This document shows positions 1 to 8,890 of a stretch of DNA of 64,000 bases, in pieces. Made by a program: the position numbers and the translations under genes. Below the pieces are notes generated by a model. It worked only from the letters and a program-made list of their open reading frames with translations, was not told the DNA's origin and ran no database searches. Origin of the DNA: Solimonas flava DSM 18980 (GTDB lineage Bacteria; Pseudomonadota; Gammaproteobacteria; Nevskiales; Nevskiaceae); assembly GCF_000426685.1 (NCBI RefSeq), contig NZ_AUFV01000001.1, positions 1 through 64,000 of the forward strand, in the 5' to 3' direction. Numbering within the stretch: the stretch's first letter is position 1; every line of letters starts with the position of its first letter.

Positions 1-261
1 CGCATCGGCGGACAAGGCTTCGAACACCCGCTGCCAGACACCGGATCGACTCCAGCGCGTGTGCCGCAGGTGGATCACGCGGAAGTCACCAAAGCGTTCG
101 GGAAGATCGCGCCAAGGAATCCCGGCGCGATACCGATACAGCACCGCTTCAACAAACCGCCGGTTGTCCTTGGCGGTCACCCCGACATGGCCCACACGGC
201 CCGGAAGCAGAGGCTCGATGCGAGCCCATTGATCGTCTCGTAGTCCGTAGCGGCGAGTCAT
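1..261 (-). CDS. IS5-family transposase, N-terminal part (cut by window edge)
   Basis: DNA transposase of the IS5 family, which moves its own element with a DDE active site. Only the N-terminal 87 residues are present. They start MTRRYGLRDDQWARIEPLLP and include the family pattern RRFVEAVLYRYRAGIPWRDLPERFG, given here in outline (residues about 33-57). This is the DUF4096-type N-terminal domain that precedes the catalytic domain in IS5/IS427 members, where the protein is often split over two frames. The catalytic DDE residues would lie beyond position 1. The ATG at 261 is the first start inside the element. Whether the whole copy is intact cannot be told. Confidence 0.85.
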   Translation of the reverse strand, partial: MTRRYGLRDDQWARIEPLLPGRVGHVGVTAKDNRRFVEAVLYRYRAGIPWRDLPERFGDFRVIHLRHTRWSRSGVWQRVFEALSADA

Positions 262-323
262 CGATGGTCAGCGGTGCCAAGAAGCAACAAGCTTCGCTGA
301 TTTAATCAATTGATGACAGGCCC
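1..323 (-). mobile_element. IS5-family insertion sequence, transposase-proximal end (partial)
   Basis: The left part of the window is the 5' end of an insertion sequence read on the minus strand. It holds the first 87 codons of an IS5-type transposase and a 62-base leader, and runs up to an end that begins GGGCCTGTCATCAATTGA on the minus strand, at position 323. The bases next to it are TA, the target preferred by the IS427-like branch of IS5. The other end lies outside the window, so the second inverted repeat and the target duplication cannot be checked. The exact boundary is an inference from the TA and the GGGCC start. Confidence 0.75.
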
Positions 324-919
324 TAGCCGAGCCCGACGTTCTCGGGCTTTTTCGCGGTGATGCCGCGGTAGAACGCGAACACCGGCGCCATGTCGGCGTC
401 CCAGTCGCCGCTCGGCCGGAACAGCGGCCCGGTGCCGACCACCTTGCGCCGGTAGTCGAGGTAGGCGGCGAGCACCGGCACCTGCGCGCTGGCGGCGAGG
501 TGGTAGAAGCCGCGCTTCCATTGCGCGACGTGCGCGCGCGTGCCTTCCGGCGCGAGACCGATCAGCAGGCGCTCGCTGTCGGCGAAGGTCTGTGCCGTCT
601 GACGCACGACGCCGCCCGCGGCGCTGCGGTCGATGGCGATGCCGCCGAGCGCGCGGAAGATCCGGCCCCAGGGGCCGCGGAACAGCGTGTGCTTGGCGAA
701 CCAGTGCAGTTCCAGATCGAGCGCGAGGATCGCGGCGAGGCCGTAGACGAAGTCCCAGTTCGACGTGTGCGGGGCGGCGATCACGACCAGCTTCGGTTCG
801 TCGGGCACGTGCACGTCCAGCGTCCAGCCGCCGGCGCGCAGCACGGCGCGGCCGAGCGCACGCAGCAGGGGACGGCGGCGGCGCGGCACGGCGGCGCCGA
901 TCTCGATACGGTCATTCAT
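323..919 (-). CDS. PlsC-like 1-acylglycerol-3-phosphate acyltransferase family protein
   Basis: Membrane-associated acyltransferase of the PlsC/LPLAT superfamily, which transfers an acyl group to a glycerophospholipid-type acceptor; the precise acceptor is unknown. At 198 residues it matches short PlsC-like proteins. The catalytic HX4D block is HTSNWD at residues 51-56 and the acceptor-binding block APEGTR is at 123-128. The ATG at 919 was chosen because the HX4D block then sits near residue 50 and the upstream residues are Arg-rich and non-conserved. The gene ends at a TAG whose last base appears to be the first base of the adjoining insertion sequence, so the original C-terminus may have been changed by a few residues or more. 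All core motifs are present, so function may be retained. Confidence 0.82.
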   Translation of the reverse strand: MNDRIEIGAAVPRRRRPLLRALGRAVLRAGGWTLDVHVPDEPKLVVIAAPHTSNWDFVYGLAAILALDLELHWFAKHTLFRGPWGRIFRALGGIAIDRSAAGGVVRQTAQTFADSERLLIGLAPEGTRAHVAQWKRGFYHLAASAQVPVLAAYLDYRRKVVGTGPLFRPSGDWDADMAPVFAFYRGITAKKPENVGLG

Positions 920-1054
920 GGGAAACGCCTGGCTCTTTCTCGCAACGGCCTTCGTCCGGCGAAGGCGCTTGTGATGTCGGGGCGCCGGTCTGGCGCCGGC
1001 GTGCCGCGCATTATCGGGCAAGCGCCGGCGGATTGCGTGGCGCGCCGGCGAGGC

Positions 1055-3037
1055 CTACGACAGACGCACGCCGCGCACGGCGCGATGCAGCGCCGCGAGC
1101 CGTGCCGCGTCGGGCGCTTCGAGATAGCGGTTGCGCAGGTAGAGCTCGGCGGCCGGCTGCAGCGTCGCCCGCCATTGCGGTCGGGCGGCGAGCACACGCG
1201 CGACGAAATCGCGCGGCCCCTCGTCGGCGCGCGGCCGGTAGCCGCGCCGCGCGAGCTGGCGCAGCAGGCGCTGCCATTCGCGCTGCGCGGCGTCGTGCGC
1301 CCGCGCCGGCGCGGCGCGGCGCAGCAGCACGAAGCCGAGGATCGCCATCGTCGCGGTCAGCAGCGCGGTCAGGGTCAGGATCATCGTGCGCAGATCGTCG
1401 ATGCCGAAGCGCTGCAGGAACTGCTGCTGCAGCTCGGGGCCGTAGCCGAGCACCAGTCCGTTCCAGCGCGCGTTGACCCAGTCCCAGCGCGCCTTCAGCG
1501 CGTCGCGCCAGGCGGTGCGGCGGACGAGGTAGTCGGGCAGGCCCTCGCCGGCGCCGATCGCCGAGCCGAGGCCGCGCTCGATGCGCGAGGGTGCGATCGC
1601 GGCAGTCGGATCGATGCGCTGCCAGCGTCCGTCGAGCCAGACCTCGCTCCAGGCGTGCGCGTCGGCCTGGGTGATGACGTAGTAGCCGCCGGGCTCGTTG
1701 AGGGTGCCGCCCTGATAGCCGGTGACGACGCGCGCCGGAATGCCGGCGGCGCGCATCAGCACCGTGAAGGCGCTGCTGTAGTGCTCGCAGAAACCGCGTC
1801 GCGTGTCGAACAGGAAGCCGTCGACGCTGTCGCGTGCCAGCGGCGGCGGGCGCAGCGTGTAGACGAAGTTCTCGTCGCGGATCATGCGCAGCGCGCGGGC
1901 GGCGATCGCGGCGTCGGCCAGGCCCTGGTCGCGCCACTGCCGCGCCAGCGCCAGCGTGCGCGGGTTGTAGCCGTTCGGCAGGCGCGTGAGCCGCTGGCGC
2001 TGGCGTGCGTCGAGCGCCGGCGCGAAGGCGAAGTCCGGATTCGACAGCAGGGTGTAGCGGCGACGCTCGATGATCGGACGGCGCGCGAGCAGCTCGCCGT
2101 TGCCGTTGAGGCGCGCGTCCGGCGGCAGATCGACCGCCTGCGGCAGTTCGAGCGCGAGCAGCCAGGGCATGCGACCGGGCTCGAGGGTCAGCTCGTAGCG
2201 CACCGGCGTGCCGAGATAGCGGATGTCGCCGTCCAGCAGCGGCGGCGGCGCGCTCCAGCCCTTGCTCCAGGTGCGGCCGTCGAAGCTTTCCAGCACCGGG
2301 CCGCGCCAATAACGCTGGGCCGGCGGCGGCGCCGGACCGTCGAAACGCACGCGAAAGGCGACGTCGTCGGATTCGATCAGCGCGGCGATGTCGCCGGGCG
2401 CCATCGAATCGCTCAAGCCGCTGCGCGCCGCGCCGGCGTCGGCCGGCAGGCCCCAGATCGGCCCCGGGATGCGCGGGAACAGCACGAACAGCAGCAGCAT
2501 CAGCGGCAGCGCCTGCGCGACCATCGCGCCGGCGCGGCGCAGCGTCTGCCGCGGCGGCAGCTGGCCGAGATGCTGGCACTCGATCAGCAGCGCCGTGATC
2601 GCCAGGCAGCTGAGCAGCAGGTACAGCGAGGTCCAGATTTCCTGCGAGTACAGGAAATGCGTGATGAGCATGAAGTACATCAGGAAGATCATCACCATCA
2701 CGTCGCGGCGGCCGCGCAGCTCGACCAGCTTGAGCGCCGCCATCACGCACAGCAGCGCGGTGCCGGCGGTCTGGCCGCTGACGCGGCCGAAGCTGGCGTA
2801 GACGCCGCCGAGCGCGGCGAACACCAGCGCCGCGCGCAGCAGCTTCGGCGGCATGCGCCACTGCCGGCGCGCGGCGAGCGCGCGCCACAGCAGCAGGGCG
2901 GCGATGAAGCCCGATTCCCAGACCGGCAGGCGCATCGCATGCGGCGCGAACACCAGCAGCAGTACCGCGAGCAGGCGCAGCAGCGTGGCGACCGGCAGAT
3001 AGTCGCCGAGGCCGGCGGGCGCGGCGGGCGCGCTCAT
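1055..3037 (-). CDS. tgpA: TgpA-type membrane transglutaminase-like protein (DUF3488 plus transglutaminase core)
   Basis: Integral inner-membrane protein of 660 residues with several N-terminal membrane helices (about residues 10-190, DUF3488), a transglutaminase-like domain facing the periplasm, one further helix near residue 530 and a small C-terminal tail. The catalytic triad of the papain-like fold is visible: Cys417 in GFCEHYSSAF, His461 in ADAHAWSEVW and Asp476 in RIDPTA. TgpA of Pseudomonas aeruginosa is essential there, but its substrate is not settled. The ATG at 3037 overlaps the stop of the upstream DUF58 gene (ATGA), so the two are probably translationally coupled. MoxR, DUF58 and TgpA in this order is a widely conserved operon. 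Confidence 0.92.
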   Translation of the reverse strand: MSAPAAPAGLGDYLPVATLLRLLAVLLLVFAPHAMRLPVWESGFIAALLLWRALAARRQWRMPPKLLRAALVFAALGGVYASFGRVSGQTAGTALLCVMAALKLVELRGRRDVMVMIFLMYFMLITHFLYSQEIWTSLYLLLSCLAITALLIECQHLGQLPPRQTLRRAGAMVAQALPLMLLLFVLFPRIPGPIWGLPADAGAARSGLSDSMAPGDIAALIESDDVAFRVRFDGPAPPPAQRYWRGPVLESFDGRTWSKGWSAPPPLLDGDIRYLGTPVRYELTLEPGRMPWLLALELPQAVDLPPDARLNGNGELLARRPIIERRRYTLLSNPDFAFAPALDARQRQRLTRLPNGYNPRTLALARQWRDQGLADAAIAARALRMIRDENFVYTLRPPPLARDSVDGFLFDTRRGFCEHYSSAFTVLMRAAGIPARVVTGYQGGTLNEPGGYYVITQADAHAWSEVWLDGRWQRIDPTAAIAPSRIERGLGSAIGAGEGLPDYLVRRTAWRDALKARWDWVNARWNGLVLGYGPELQQQFLQRFGIDDLRTMILTLTALLTATMAILGFVLLRRAAPARAHDAAQREWQRLLRQLARRGYRPRADEGPRDFVARVLAARPQWRATLQPAAELYLRNRYLEAPDAARLAALHRAVRGVRLS

Positions 3038-4044
3038 GCCTCGGCTCCGTGCAGCGCCAGCGCCTTCAGGCACTGGAAGCGGTGCGCATCGCCGAGACCG
3101 GGCGCGATGACGTGCCCGGGCAGGCGCAGGCCGTAGCGCTGCTGCAGGGTCTCGGCGTCGAGCACCCAGCGCGTCAGCTGCGACAGGCGCGCCTCGGTGT
3201 CGAGCTGCGGCAGCGCCGACCAGTCGAGCCAGAGATCCTGATCGAGCGTTTCGTGAAACTGCTTGACCAGCGGCTGCGGCGATTTCGGCAGGCTCTTCCA
3301 GTGGATCGCGCGCGCGGTGTCGCCGCGCTGGTAAGCGCGCAGGCCGCTGAATTCGTCCTGGCCGGGGCGCTGGCCAGCGTCGAGGCTGCCGTGCCCGGCG
3401 GTGCCGGGCGGCAGGCGCCCCGGCGGCGCCGGCTGCGGGAACACCAGCAGCGCGGTGTCGAGTTCGGCCCAGGTCCAGGCGTGGAACAGGCCGAGCGGAT
3501 ATTCGGTCGAGACGCCGAACACGCCGGCGCGCAGCCAGCCGCGGCGCGGCGCCGGCAGCGTCAGCGTCAGCAGCGCGCCGTCCTGCGCCGGCAGGTCGGC
3601 GACCGCTTCCGGCGTCGCCGCCGCGCGCGGCCAGGCCAGCGCGATCGACAGTCGCGGCTGCAGCGAGGGGTTGTCGATGCGCACTTCGACCTGCGCGGTC
3701 TCGCCGGCGAACAGCGGACGCGCGACGCCGGCGCGCAGTTGCAGGTTGACCAGATTGGCGTGCGTATGATGCATGCCGACCAGGCCCAGGCCGGCGAGCA
3801 GGAAGGTCAGCAGGAAGGCCATGCTGTTGCTGTAGTTCATCGCCCCGAGCAGCATCACCAGCAGCATCAGCGTGAAGCCGGCGCCGAAGCGCGTCGGCAG
3901 GATGTAGACGCGGTGCCGCGGTATCGCGATCGGGCCCGGCTGGCGTTTGACGCGCGCCATCACCCAGGCGTCGATGCGCGCCTGCGCGGCGCGCAGCGGA
4001 TGCAGCAACGTCGCCGCGATGCGCCGGATCGGCATCGCGCTCAA
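3034..4044 (-). CDS. DUF58 domain-containing membrane protein
   Basis: A 336-residue protein with two hydrophobic segments near residues 50-95 and a C-terminal DUF58 domain. The DUF58 hallmark is the GLRAYQRGDTARAIHWKSLP block around residues 235-255, in which the Arg-Asp and His-Trp-Lys residues are conserved in the family. DUF58 proteins resemble von Willebrand A-type domains and are thought to work with MoxR ATPases in membrane-complex maturation; the role of this one is inferred from context only. It lies between the MoxR gene (52-base gap) and tgpA (4-base overlap). A second possible ATG lies three codons downstream at 4035; neither has a strong ribosome-binding site. Confidence 0.88.
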   Translation of the reverse strand: MSAMPIRRIAATLLHPLRAAQARIDAWVMARVKRQPGPIAIPRHRVYILPTRFGAGFTLMLLVMLLGAMNYSNSMAFLLTFLLAGLGLVGMHHTHANLVNLQLRAGVARPLFAGETAQVEVRIDNPSLQPRLSIALAWPRAAATPEAVADLPAQDGALLTLTLPAPRRGWLRAGVFGVSTEYPLGLFHAWTWAELDTALLVFPQPAPPGRLPPGTAGHGSLDAGQRPGQDEFSGLRAYQRGDTARAIHWKSLPKSPQPLVKQFHETLDQDLWLDWSALPQLDTEARLSQLTRWVLDAETLQQRYGLRLPGHVIAPGLGDAHRFQCLKALALHGAEA

Positions 4045-4096
4045 GCCGCGCCGGCCCGGCGCCGCGCTGCGGCGGGCCGACGCTGCGCCGCCGGCG

Positions 4097-5008
4097 TCAC
4101 GGGATCGCGACCTGGGCGAGGATCGCGGCGGCGCTCGTCGCCGCGCCGTCGCGCTCGGCGGCGGCGACCAGGCGATGGCCGACGACCGCGGCGAATACTG
4201 CCTGCACGTCTTCCGGGATCACGCCGCTGCGGCCGTCGATGAAGGCCCAGGCCTGCGCGGCGCGGCGCAGCGCCAGCCCCGCGCGCGGCGACAGGCCCTG
4301 GCGCAGGCCCGGCAGCTCGCGCGTGCGCTGCACCAGCGCCAGCAGATAGTCGATCAGCGCCGGCGCGGTGCGCACTGCGCGCACCTGGTCCTGCAGGCCG
4401 AGCAGCTGCGCCGGCGTCAGCACCGGCTGCAGCTCGCCGAGCAGGTCGCGGCGTTCGCGCTCCATCAGCAGCTGGCGCTCGGCCTCGGCCGGCGGATAGC
4501 CGAGCGAGATGCGCATCAGGAAGCGATCGAGCTGCGATTCCGGCAACGGAAAGGTGCCGAGCTGGTACGAAGGGTTCTGCGTCGCGATCACGAAGAACGG
4601 CTCGGGCAGCGCGCGCGTCTCGCCTTCGGCGGTGACCTGGCGCTCTTCCATCGCCTCGAGCAGCGCCGACTGCGTCTTCGGACTGGCGCGATTGACCTCG
4701 TCGGCGAGCACCAGCTGCGAAAAGATCGGGCCGGGCACGAAGCGGAAGCCGCCGGTCGCCGTCTCGTACACCGACACGCCGATGATGTCGGCCGGCAGCA
4801 GGTCGCTGGTGAACTGCACGCGCTGGAAGTGCAGGCCGAGCACGCGCGCCAGCGCCAGCGCCAGCGTGGTCTTGCCCATGCCGGGCACGTCCTCGATCAG
4901 CAGGTGGCCGCGCGCCAGCAGGCAGGCGAGCACTAGACGCAGCTGCGCGTCCTTGCCGAGGATGATCTGGTTGAGGCTGTGCAGGACCGGCGCGACGGGC
5001 GAACTCAT
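4097..5008 (-). CDS. MoxR-family AAA+ ATPase
   Basis: AAA+ ATPase of the MoxR (AAA_3) family, 303 residues, thought to act as a chaperone-like partner of DUF58/VWA proteins. Walker A is GMGKTT at about residues 43-48 and Walker B is LVLADEVNRA at about 99-108, followed by sensor-1 (FVIATQNP) and the arginine-containing LDRFLMR segment typical of MoxR. The start at 5008 (MSSPVAPVLH) puts the ATPase core at the usual distance; the reading frame stays open upstream, but that part is low-complexity and unlike family members. It is first in the three-gene minus-strand operon with DUF58 and tgpA and is transcribed away from the patatin gene at 5193. Confidence 0.92.
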   Translation of the reverse strand: MSSPVAPVLHSLNQIILGKDAQLRLVLACLLARGHLLIEDVPGMGKTTLALALARVLGLHFQRVQFTSDLLPADIIGVSVYETATGGFRFVPGPIFSQLVLADEVNRASPKTQSALLEAMEERQVTAEGETRALPEPFFVIATQNPSYQLGTFPLPESQLDRFLMRISLGYPPAEAERQLLMERERRDLLGELQPVLTPAQLLGLQDQVRAVRTAPALIDYLLALVQRTRELPGLRQGLSPRAGLALRRAAQAWAFIDGRSGVIPEDVQAVFAAVVGHRLVAAAERDGAATSAAAILAQVAIP

Positions 5009-5192
5009 GCGGCGACTCGACGAATGGCGGGATTTGAACGGCGTTGCGGCAGTGTACCCGCAGGCGCGCGCCGGCTTCGGACGAACGGCAGCACGGACCC
5101 GTACGGGTGACCGGCGGCGCGCCGCGGCGTGCTTGCGGTACCCCCAGCCTGCGCCCACCATACGCGCCATCGATCCGGCACCGGAGCCGCCA

Positions 5193-6695
5193 TTGGATTC
5201 ACGAAACCGCCAGCTGCTGCGCGAAATGCGCGAGGCGACGAGCTACGCGCAGTGGCGTCAGGCCGCCGAGGAGCTCGATCGCCGGCAGGGCTACGAGGAC
5301 TGGAAGGCCGACGAAGCCTCCGACGATTACGACTGGCGCCTGATCCGTTCGCGCCTGCGGCAGATCCGCCGCTACCGCGAGCAGCACGACGTCGCCAAGC
5401 TGGTCCATCACCTGCGCCAGGGCCTGCACTGGAACCTCGGCAATCTCGGCAGCCCGAGCCTCTACGCGCACGCGCACGTCGGCACCAAGCATCTGGTCGG
5501 CGAGTACGCGCGCGAGGTGGCGTCGGCCCTGCAATGGGTCTGCGAGACCGAGCTGCCGGAACTGCCGCACGCCGCCAAGCTCAAATTCTTCAACGACATC
5601 GCGCTCAGCTACGGACGTTCTGCGCTGATGCTGTCGGGCGGCGCGACGCTCGGCCTGTTCCACGTCGGCGTGGTCAAGGCGCTGTACCGCGAGAACCTGG
5701 TGCCGCCGATCATGTCCGGCTCGTCGGCCGGCTCGGTGGTCTGCGCCACGGTCGGCACGCGCGCCGCGCACGAGGTCGAGGACCTGCTCGATCCGGATGC
5801 CGCGTACTACCACTTCTGGCGCATCCTGCCGATGCGCGACATCCTGCGCCGCCGCGCGCTGATGGATCAGGACCAGCTGCGCAGCGCGATCGCCGCCAAC
5901 GTCCGCGACCTGACCTTCGAGCAGGCCCAGCAGCTGTCGGGCCGCACGATCAACATCACGGTGTCGCCGGCCGGTACGCACCAGCAGCCGCGCCTGCTGA
6001 ACTACCTCACGTTCCCGTACCTGTACGTGCGCGAGGCGGTGCTGGCCTCTTGCGCGGTGCCGCTGCTGTTCCCGCCGGTCATGCTGATGACGCAGGACGA
6101 GCACAACGAGCGCGTGCCGTACATGCCGCTGCTGCGCTGGAACGACGGCTCGCTGAAGTCGGACCTGCCGATCCTGCGCATGCGCCGCCTGCACAACGTC
6201 AATCACTTCATCGTCAGCCAGACCAATCCGCACGTGCTGCCGTTCGTGTCCGCGCAGCGCGAACCCGGCGAGCGCGGCCTGCGCAACTCGGCGCGCGACT
6301 ACCTGTATTCGACGGTGCGCGCGCAGAGCAAGAGCCTCGTCGATCTGGCGCGCCAGAATCTGCCGCTCGGCGGCGGCGTGCGGCGCACGCTCGACACCGC
6401 CTCGTCGATCCTCGATCAGGACTACCGCGGCAACATCAACATCCTGCCGGAGGTCAGCCTCTGGCGTTATGCCAACGTGACCTCGAATCCGTCGATGGAA
6501 GCGGTCAAGCGCTTCATGCTCGAAGGCGAGCGCGCGACCTGGCCGCGCATCGAGATGATCCGCAACCAGACGCTGATCAGCCAGACGCTCGACCAGTGCG
6601 TGCGCCTGCTCGAACAGGTGCAGCCGCTGCCGGGCAGCGGCGAACGGCTCGGGCGCCGGCCCGGGCTGCGCGTGGTGCGCACGCGCGAGCAGTAA
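5193..6695 (+). CDS. Patatin-like phospholipase/lipase with DUF3336 N-terminal domain
   Basis: Lipid acyl hydrolase of the patatin family (500 residues) with an N-terminal DUF3336 region (about residues 1-135), as in fungal and plant triacylglycerol lipases of the Tgl3/4/5 and SDP1 type. The Ser-Asp dyad is visible: nucleophile Ser178 in GSSAG and Asp318 in NDGS, with the oxyanion-hole motif GGATLG at 149-154. No signal peptide is seen, so it should act at membranes or lipid bodies from the cytoplasm. The start is a TTG at 5193, preceded six bases upstream by GGAG; the next in-frame ATG (5226) would remove eleven residues and lacks such a site. Its stop lies only nine bases from the convergent hydrolase gene. 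Confidence 0.88.
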   Translation: MDSRNRQLLREMREATSYAQWRQAAEELDRRQGYEDWKADEASDDYDWRLIRSRLRQIRRYREQHDVAKLVHHLRQGLHWNLGNLGSPSLYAHAHVGTKHLVGEYAREVASALQWVCETELPELPHAAKLKFFNDIALSYGRSALMLSGGATLGLFHVGVVKALYRENLVPPIMSGSSAGSVVCATVGTRAAHEVEDLLDPDAAYYHFWRILPMRDILRRRALMDQDQLRSAIAANVRDLTFEQAQQLSGRTINITVSPAGTHQQPRLLNYLTFPYLYVREAVLASCAVPLLFPPVMLMTQDEHNERVPYMPLLRWNDGSLKSDLPILRMRRLHNVNHFIVSQTNPHVLPFVSAQREPGERGLRNSARDYLYSTVRAQSKSLVDLARQNLPLGGGVRRTLDTASSILDQDYRGNINILPEVSLWRYANVTSNPSMEAVKRFMLEGERATWPRIEMIRNQTLISQTLDQCVRLLEQVQPLPGSGERLGRRPGLRVVRTREQ

Positions 6696-6704
6696 CCAAC
6701 GCGC

Positions 6705-8693
6705 TCATTCGGCGCCGGCCGCGTTCCAGCGGCTGGCGCCGTAGACGCCCGGCTTGAACACCGGCAGGGCGACGTCCTCCAGCACGATGCCGTACGGATT
6801 CGGATTCGTCAGCACGCCGGCGATCGGCGTCAGCGCGTCGCCGAGCGGCGTCGGCAGCGGCGTGTCGGCCAGATAGCGGATCAGTCCGCCGGGCAGCAGC
6901 TGGGTCAGCGAGCTCAGCGACAGCAGCACCGAATACTCGACATGCTGTTCGTAGAACAGCAGGCCGATCTCGTCGCCGGCCTGCAGGACCTCGCCGACCG
7001 CCGGCAGCATGAACGGATCGGCCGCGTCGAGGAAGGCGTTGTGCGTGCGCGTGCCCTCGCCGATGCCGAGTACCTGATCGTCGATCAGGTAGACGCGGTC
7101 GCCGCGGCGCAGGCCGAGGCCGACGATCGCGATCGGCGCGTGCGTGGCGCCGCTGCCCGCCGTCACCGTCACGCGGCCGACGGTCGGCACGCCGGCGAGT
7201 ACGTAGCCGTCCTCGTCGATGCGCGTCAGGACCTCGAAGTGCGCACGCGCCTGCGCGGCCGGCACGTCGACTGCGATGCGCGCGGCGCCGACCGCCAGCG
7301 CGCCGCGTCCGGACAGGCTGCCGACCGGCATCGAGTCGAGCGCGACGCCGATTTCCGGGCCGGCCGGCGCGTCCGGCGAGGCCTGCACCGACAGGCAGAC
7401 GCGCGGGATCGCATCGAGCGCCGCGCTCGGCCAGCCCTTCAGATAGCGGTCGTACCAGGCCAGCAAGGCGTACACGCCCTGCACGCCGCCGCAGTTGGCG
7501 GTGCCGTCGACCTGCTGCGCGAACGGCGACAGGTGGCCGCTTTCCATCGACACCAGGCGCGCGTCGCCGCCGGCCTCGCGGAAATAGCGCCAGTTCAGAT
7601 AGCCCTCGGTGAGATTGAACAGGCCGTCGCGATTGCCTTGCAGGAACAGCGCCGGCACCGGCCGCAGCCGCGCCGCGCTTTCGCCGTAGCCCCAGGGCTG
7701 GCCGGCCTGCTGCCGGCTGCGGAAGTAGTGCATGCCGCGGCCGAGCAGGGCGGTGATCTCGCTTTCGTCGACCGGCCGCGGCCGCGCCGTCGCCCGCGCC
7801 GCGCGCGCGACGAGCTCGTCGTAGGTGCGCGCCGTGAACGAAGTCGGATTGCGGGCGCCGGCCTGGTTGCACAGCGTGTCGATGGCCGGCGTGTTGATCG
7901 TGCCGATCAGCGCGCCGTCCGAAGGCACCGCCGCGAACAGGCAGAGCAGCTGCATCCACGACTGCTTGAGAGCGCCTTCGGCGGCGACGCTGTGCTGCAG
8001 CTCGTACCAGGTCGCGACCGGCGCGATCGCGTCGATGCGGCGATCGAGTGCGGCGAGCGGCATCTGCGCGCCGCCGCCGTAGCTGTAGCCCATGGTGCCG
8101 ACGTGCAGATCCTTGGCGATGCCGCTGCGCGGCTGGGTCCACAGCTGCAGCTCGTCGGCGTGGTCGTAAAGCCAGTCGAGCAGGGCGCGCGCGTCCCGGG
8201 TTTCGAAGTCGGGATCGTTGAGGCGCGCGTAGCCGCCGCCGTTGCGCGGCTGGCTTTCGCCATGGCCGCGCTGGTCCCAGCTGACGACGACGTAGTTGTG
8301 ATAGGCGAGCGCGGTCGCCATCTCGTCGATCGCGTCGAGGCCGTTGTGCTGCGGATACAGCGTGCCGTCGGCGGCGAGCGCCGTCTGCCGCGAGCCGCCG
8401 TAGCCGTGCGTGTGCAGCACGACGGGGAAGCGCTCGTCCGCGCAGCGCGGCGGCAGCATCACGGTGAAGTAGATCTGCGTGCTCGGCAGCGGATCGCGCA
8501 GCGGGTCCGAATCCTGCGCGACCGGACTGGTGAACTGGTAGTCGCGCGCCTCGGCCGGCAGCGGCTGCGCGCAATCGAGGTCGACGAAGACCTCGTCCGA
8601 CGTGTCCGGCGATGGTGAACGGCCGCAGGCCTGCAGCAACGCGACCAGCAGCAGCGCGCCGAGCGCGCGCGCCGCAATGAAATGGACGGACAT
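6705..8693 (-). CDS. Lipoprotein alpha/beta hydrolase (CocE/NonD or X-Pro dipeptidyl-peptidase-like)
   Basis: Predicted exported lipoprotein of 662 residues. The signal sequence ends in a lipobox LLQAC with Cys23 as the lipidated residue. The alpha/beta-hydrolase domain has the oxyanion segment HTHGYGG near residue 95, the WDQRGHGES strand near 139-147 and the nucleophile elbow GYSYGG with Ser204. This pattern is like CocE/NonD and S15 peptidase-family hydrolases, and the C-terminal beta-rich part (about 430-660) suits their jelly-roll domain. The substrate cannot be predicted. A GGGGGA ribosome-binding site stands close to the ATG. The gene is convergent with the patatin gene, leaving no room for a dedicated terminator. 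Confidence 0.8.
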   Translation of the reverse strand: MSVHFIAARALGALLLVALLQACGRSPSPDTSDEVFVDLDCAQPLPAEARDYQFTSPVAQDSDPLRDPLPSTQIYFTVMLPPRCADERFPVVLHTHGYGGSRQTALAADGTLYPQHNGLDAIDEMATALAYHNYVVVSWDQRGHGESQPRNGGGYARLNDPDFETRDARALLDWLYDHADELQLWTQPRSGIAKDLHVGTMGYSYGGGAQMPLAALDRRIDAIAPVATWYELQHSVAAEGALKQSWMQLLCLFAAVPSDGALIGTINTPAIDTLCNQAGARNPTSFTARTYDELVARAARATARPRPVDESEITALLGRGMHYFRSRQQAGQPWGYGESAARLRPVPALFLQGNRDGLFNLTEGYLNWRYFREAGGDARLVSMESGHLSPFAQQVDGTANCGGVQGVYALLAWYDRYLKGWPSAALDAIPRVCLSVQASPDAPAGPEIGVALDSMPVGSLSGRGALAVGAARIAVDVPAAQARAHFEVLTRIDEDGYVLAGVPTVGRVTVTAGSGATHAPIAIVGLGLRRGDRVYLIDDQVLGIGEGTRTHNAFLDAADPFMLPAVGEVLQAGDEIGLLFYEQHVEYSVLLSLSSLTQLLPGGLIRYLADTPLPTPLGDALTPIAGVLTNPNPYGIVLEDVALPVFKPGVYGASRWNAAGAE

Positions 8694-8829
8694 CGATTTC
8701 CCCCGGTCTGGTGTCTGCGGACACGACGCGCTGCTGCGCGCACCGGCCCGTCTATCGCCGGGATCAGCAGAAAGCGGGCCACGAACACCGGGCCCGCGCA
8801 GGGAAAATCAGCCTATTGGCAAGCTGCTC

Positions 8830-8849
8830 GGCCGCCTGTTGAGGCGGCC
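8830..8849 (-). terminator. Second hairpin in tandem after valS
   Basis: GGCCGCC-TGTTGA-GGCGGCC forms a 7-bp stem with a 6-base loop directly beyond the first hairpin. Two tandem hairpins between valS and the hydrolase gene suggest a terminator pair. No T-tract is seen. Confidence 0.45.
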
Positions 8850-8850
8850 T

Positions 8851-8883
8851 GCCGGCCCCGCCGGTCGCATCGGCGGGGCCGGC
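8851..8883 (-). terminator. Strong GC hairpin after valS
   Basis: A perfect 13-bp stem, GCCGGCCCCGCCG, closes a 7-base loop eight bases after the valS stop codon. There is no T-run on the minus strand, so it may stop transcription with Rho or protect the 3' end rather than act as a textbook intrinsic terminator. Confidence 0.6.
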
Positions 8884-8890
8884 GGGCGCG

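Noticed and set aside
500-3136. 878-codon open frame on the plus strand
   Set aside because: Antisense of the tgpA gene; Arg/Gln/Ala-rich with no family features, an effect of high GC on the opposite strand.
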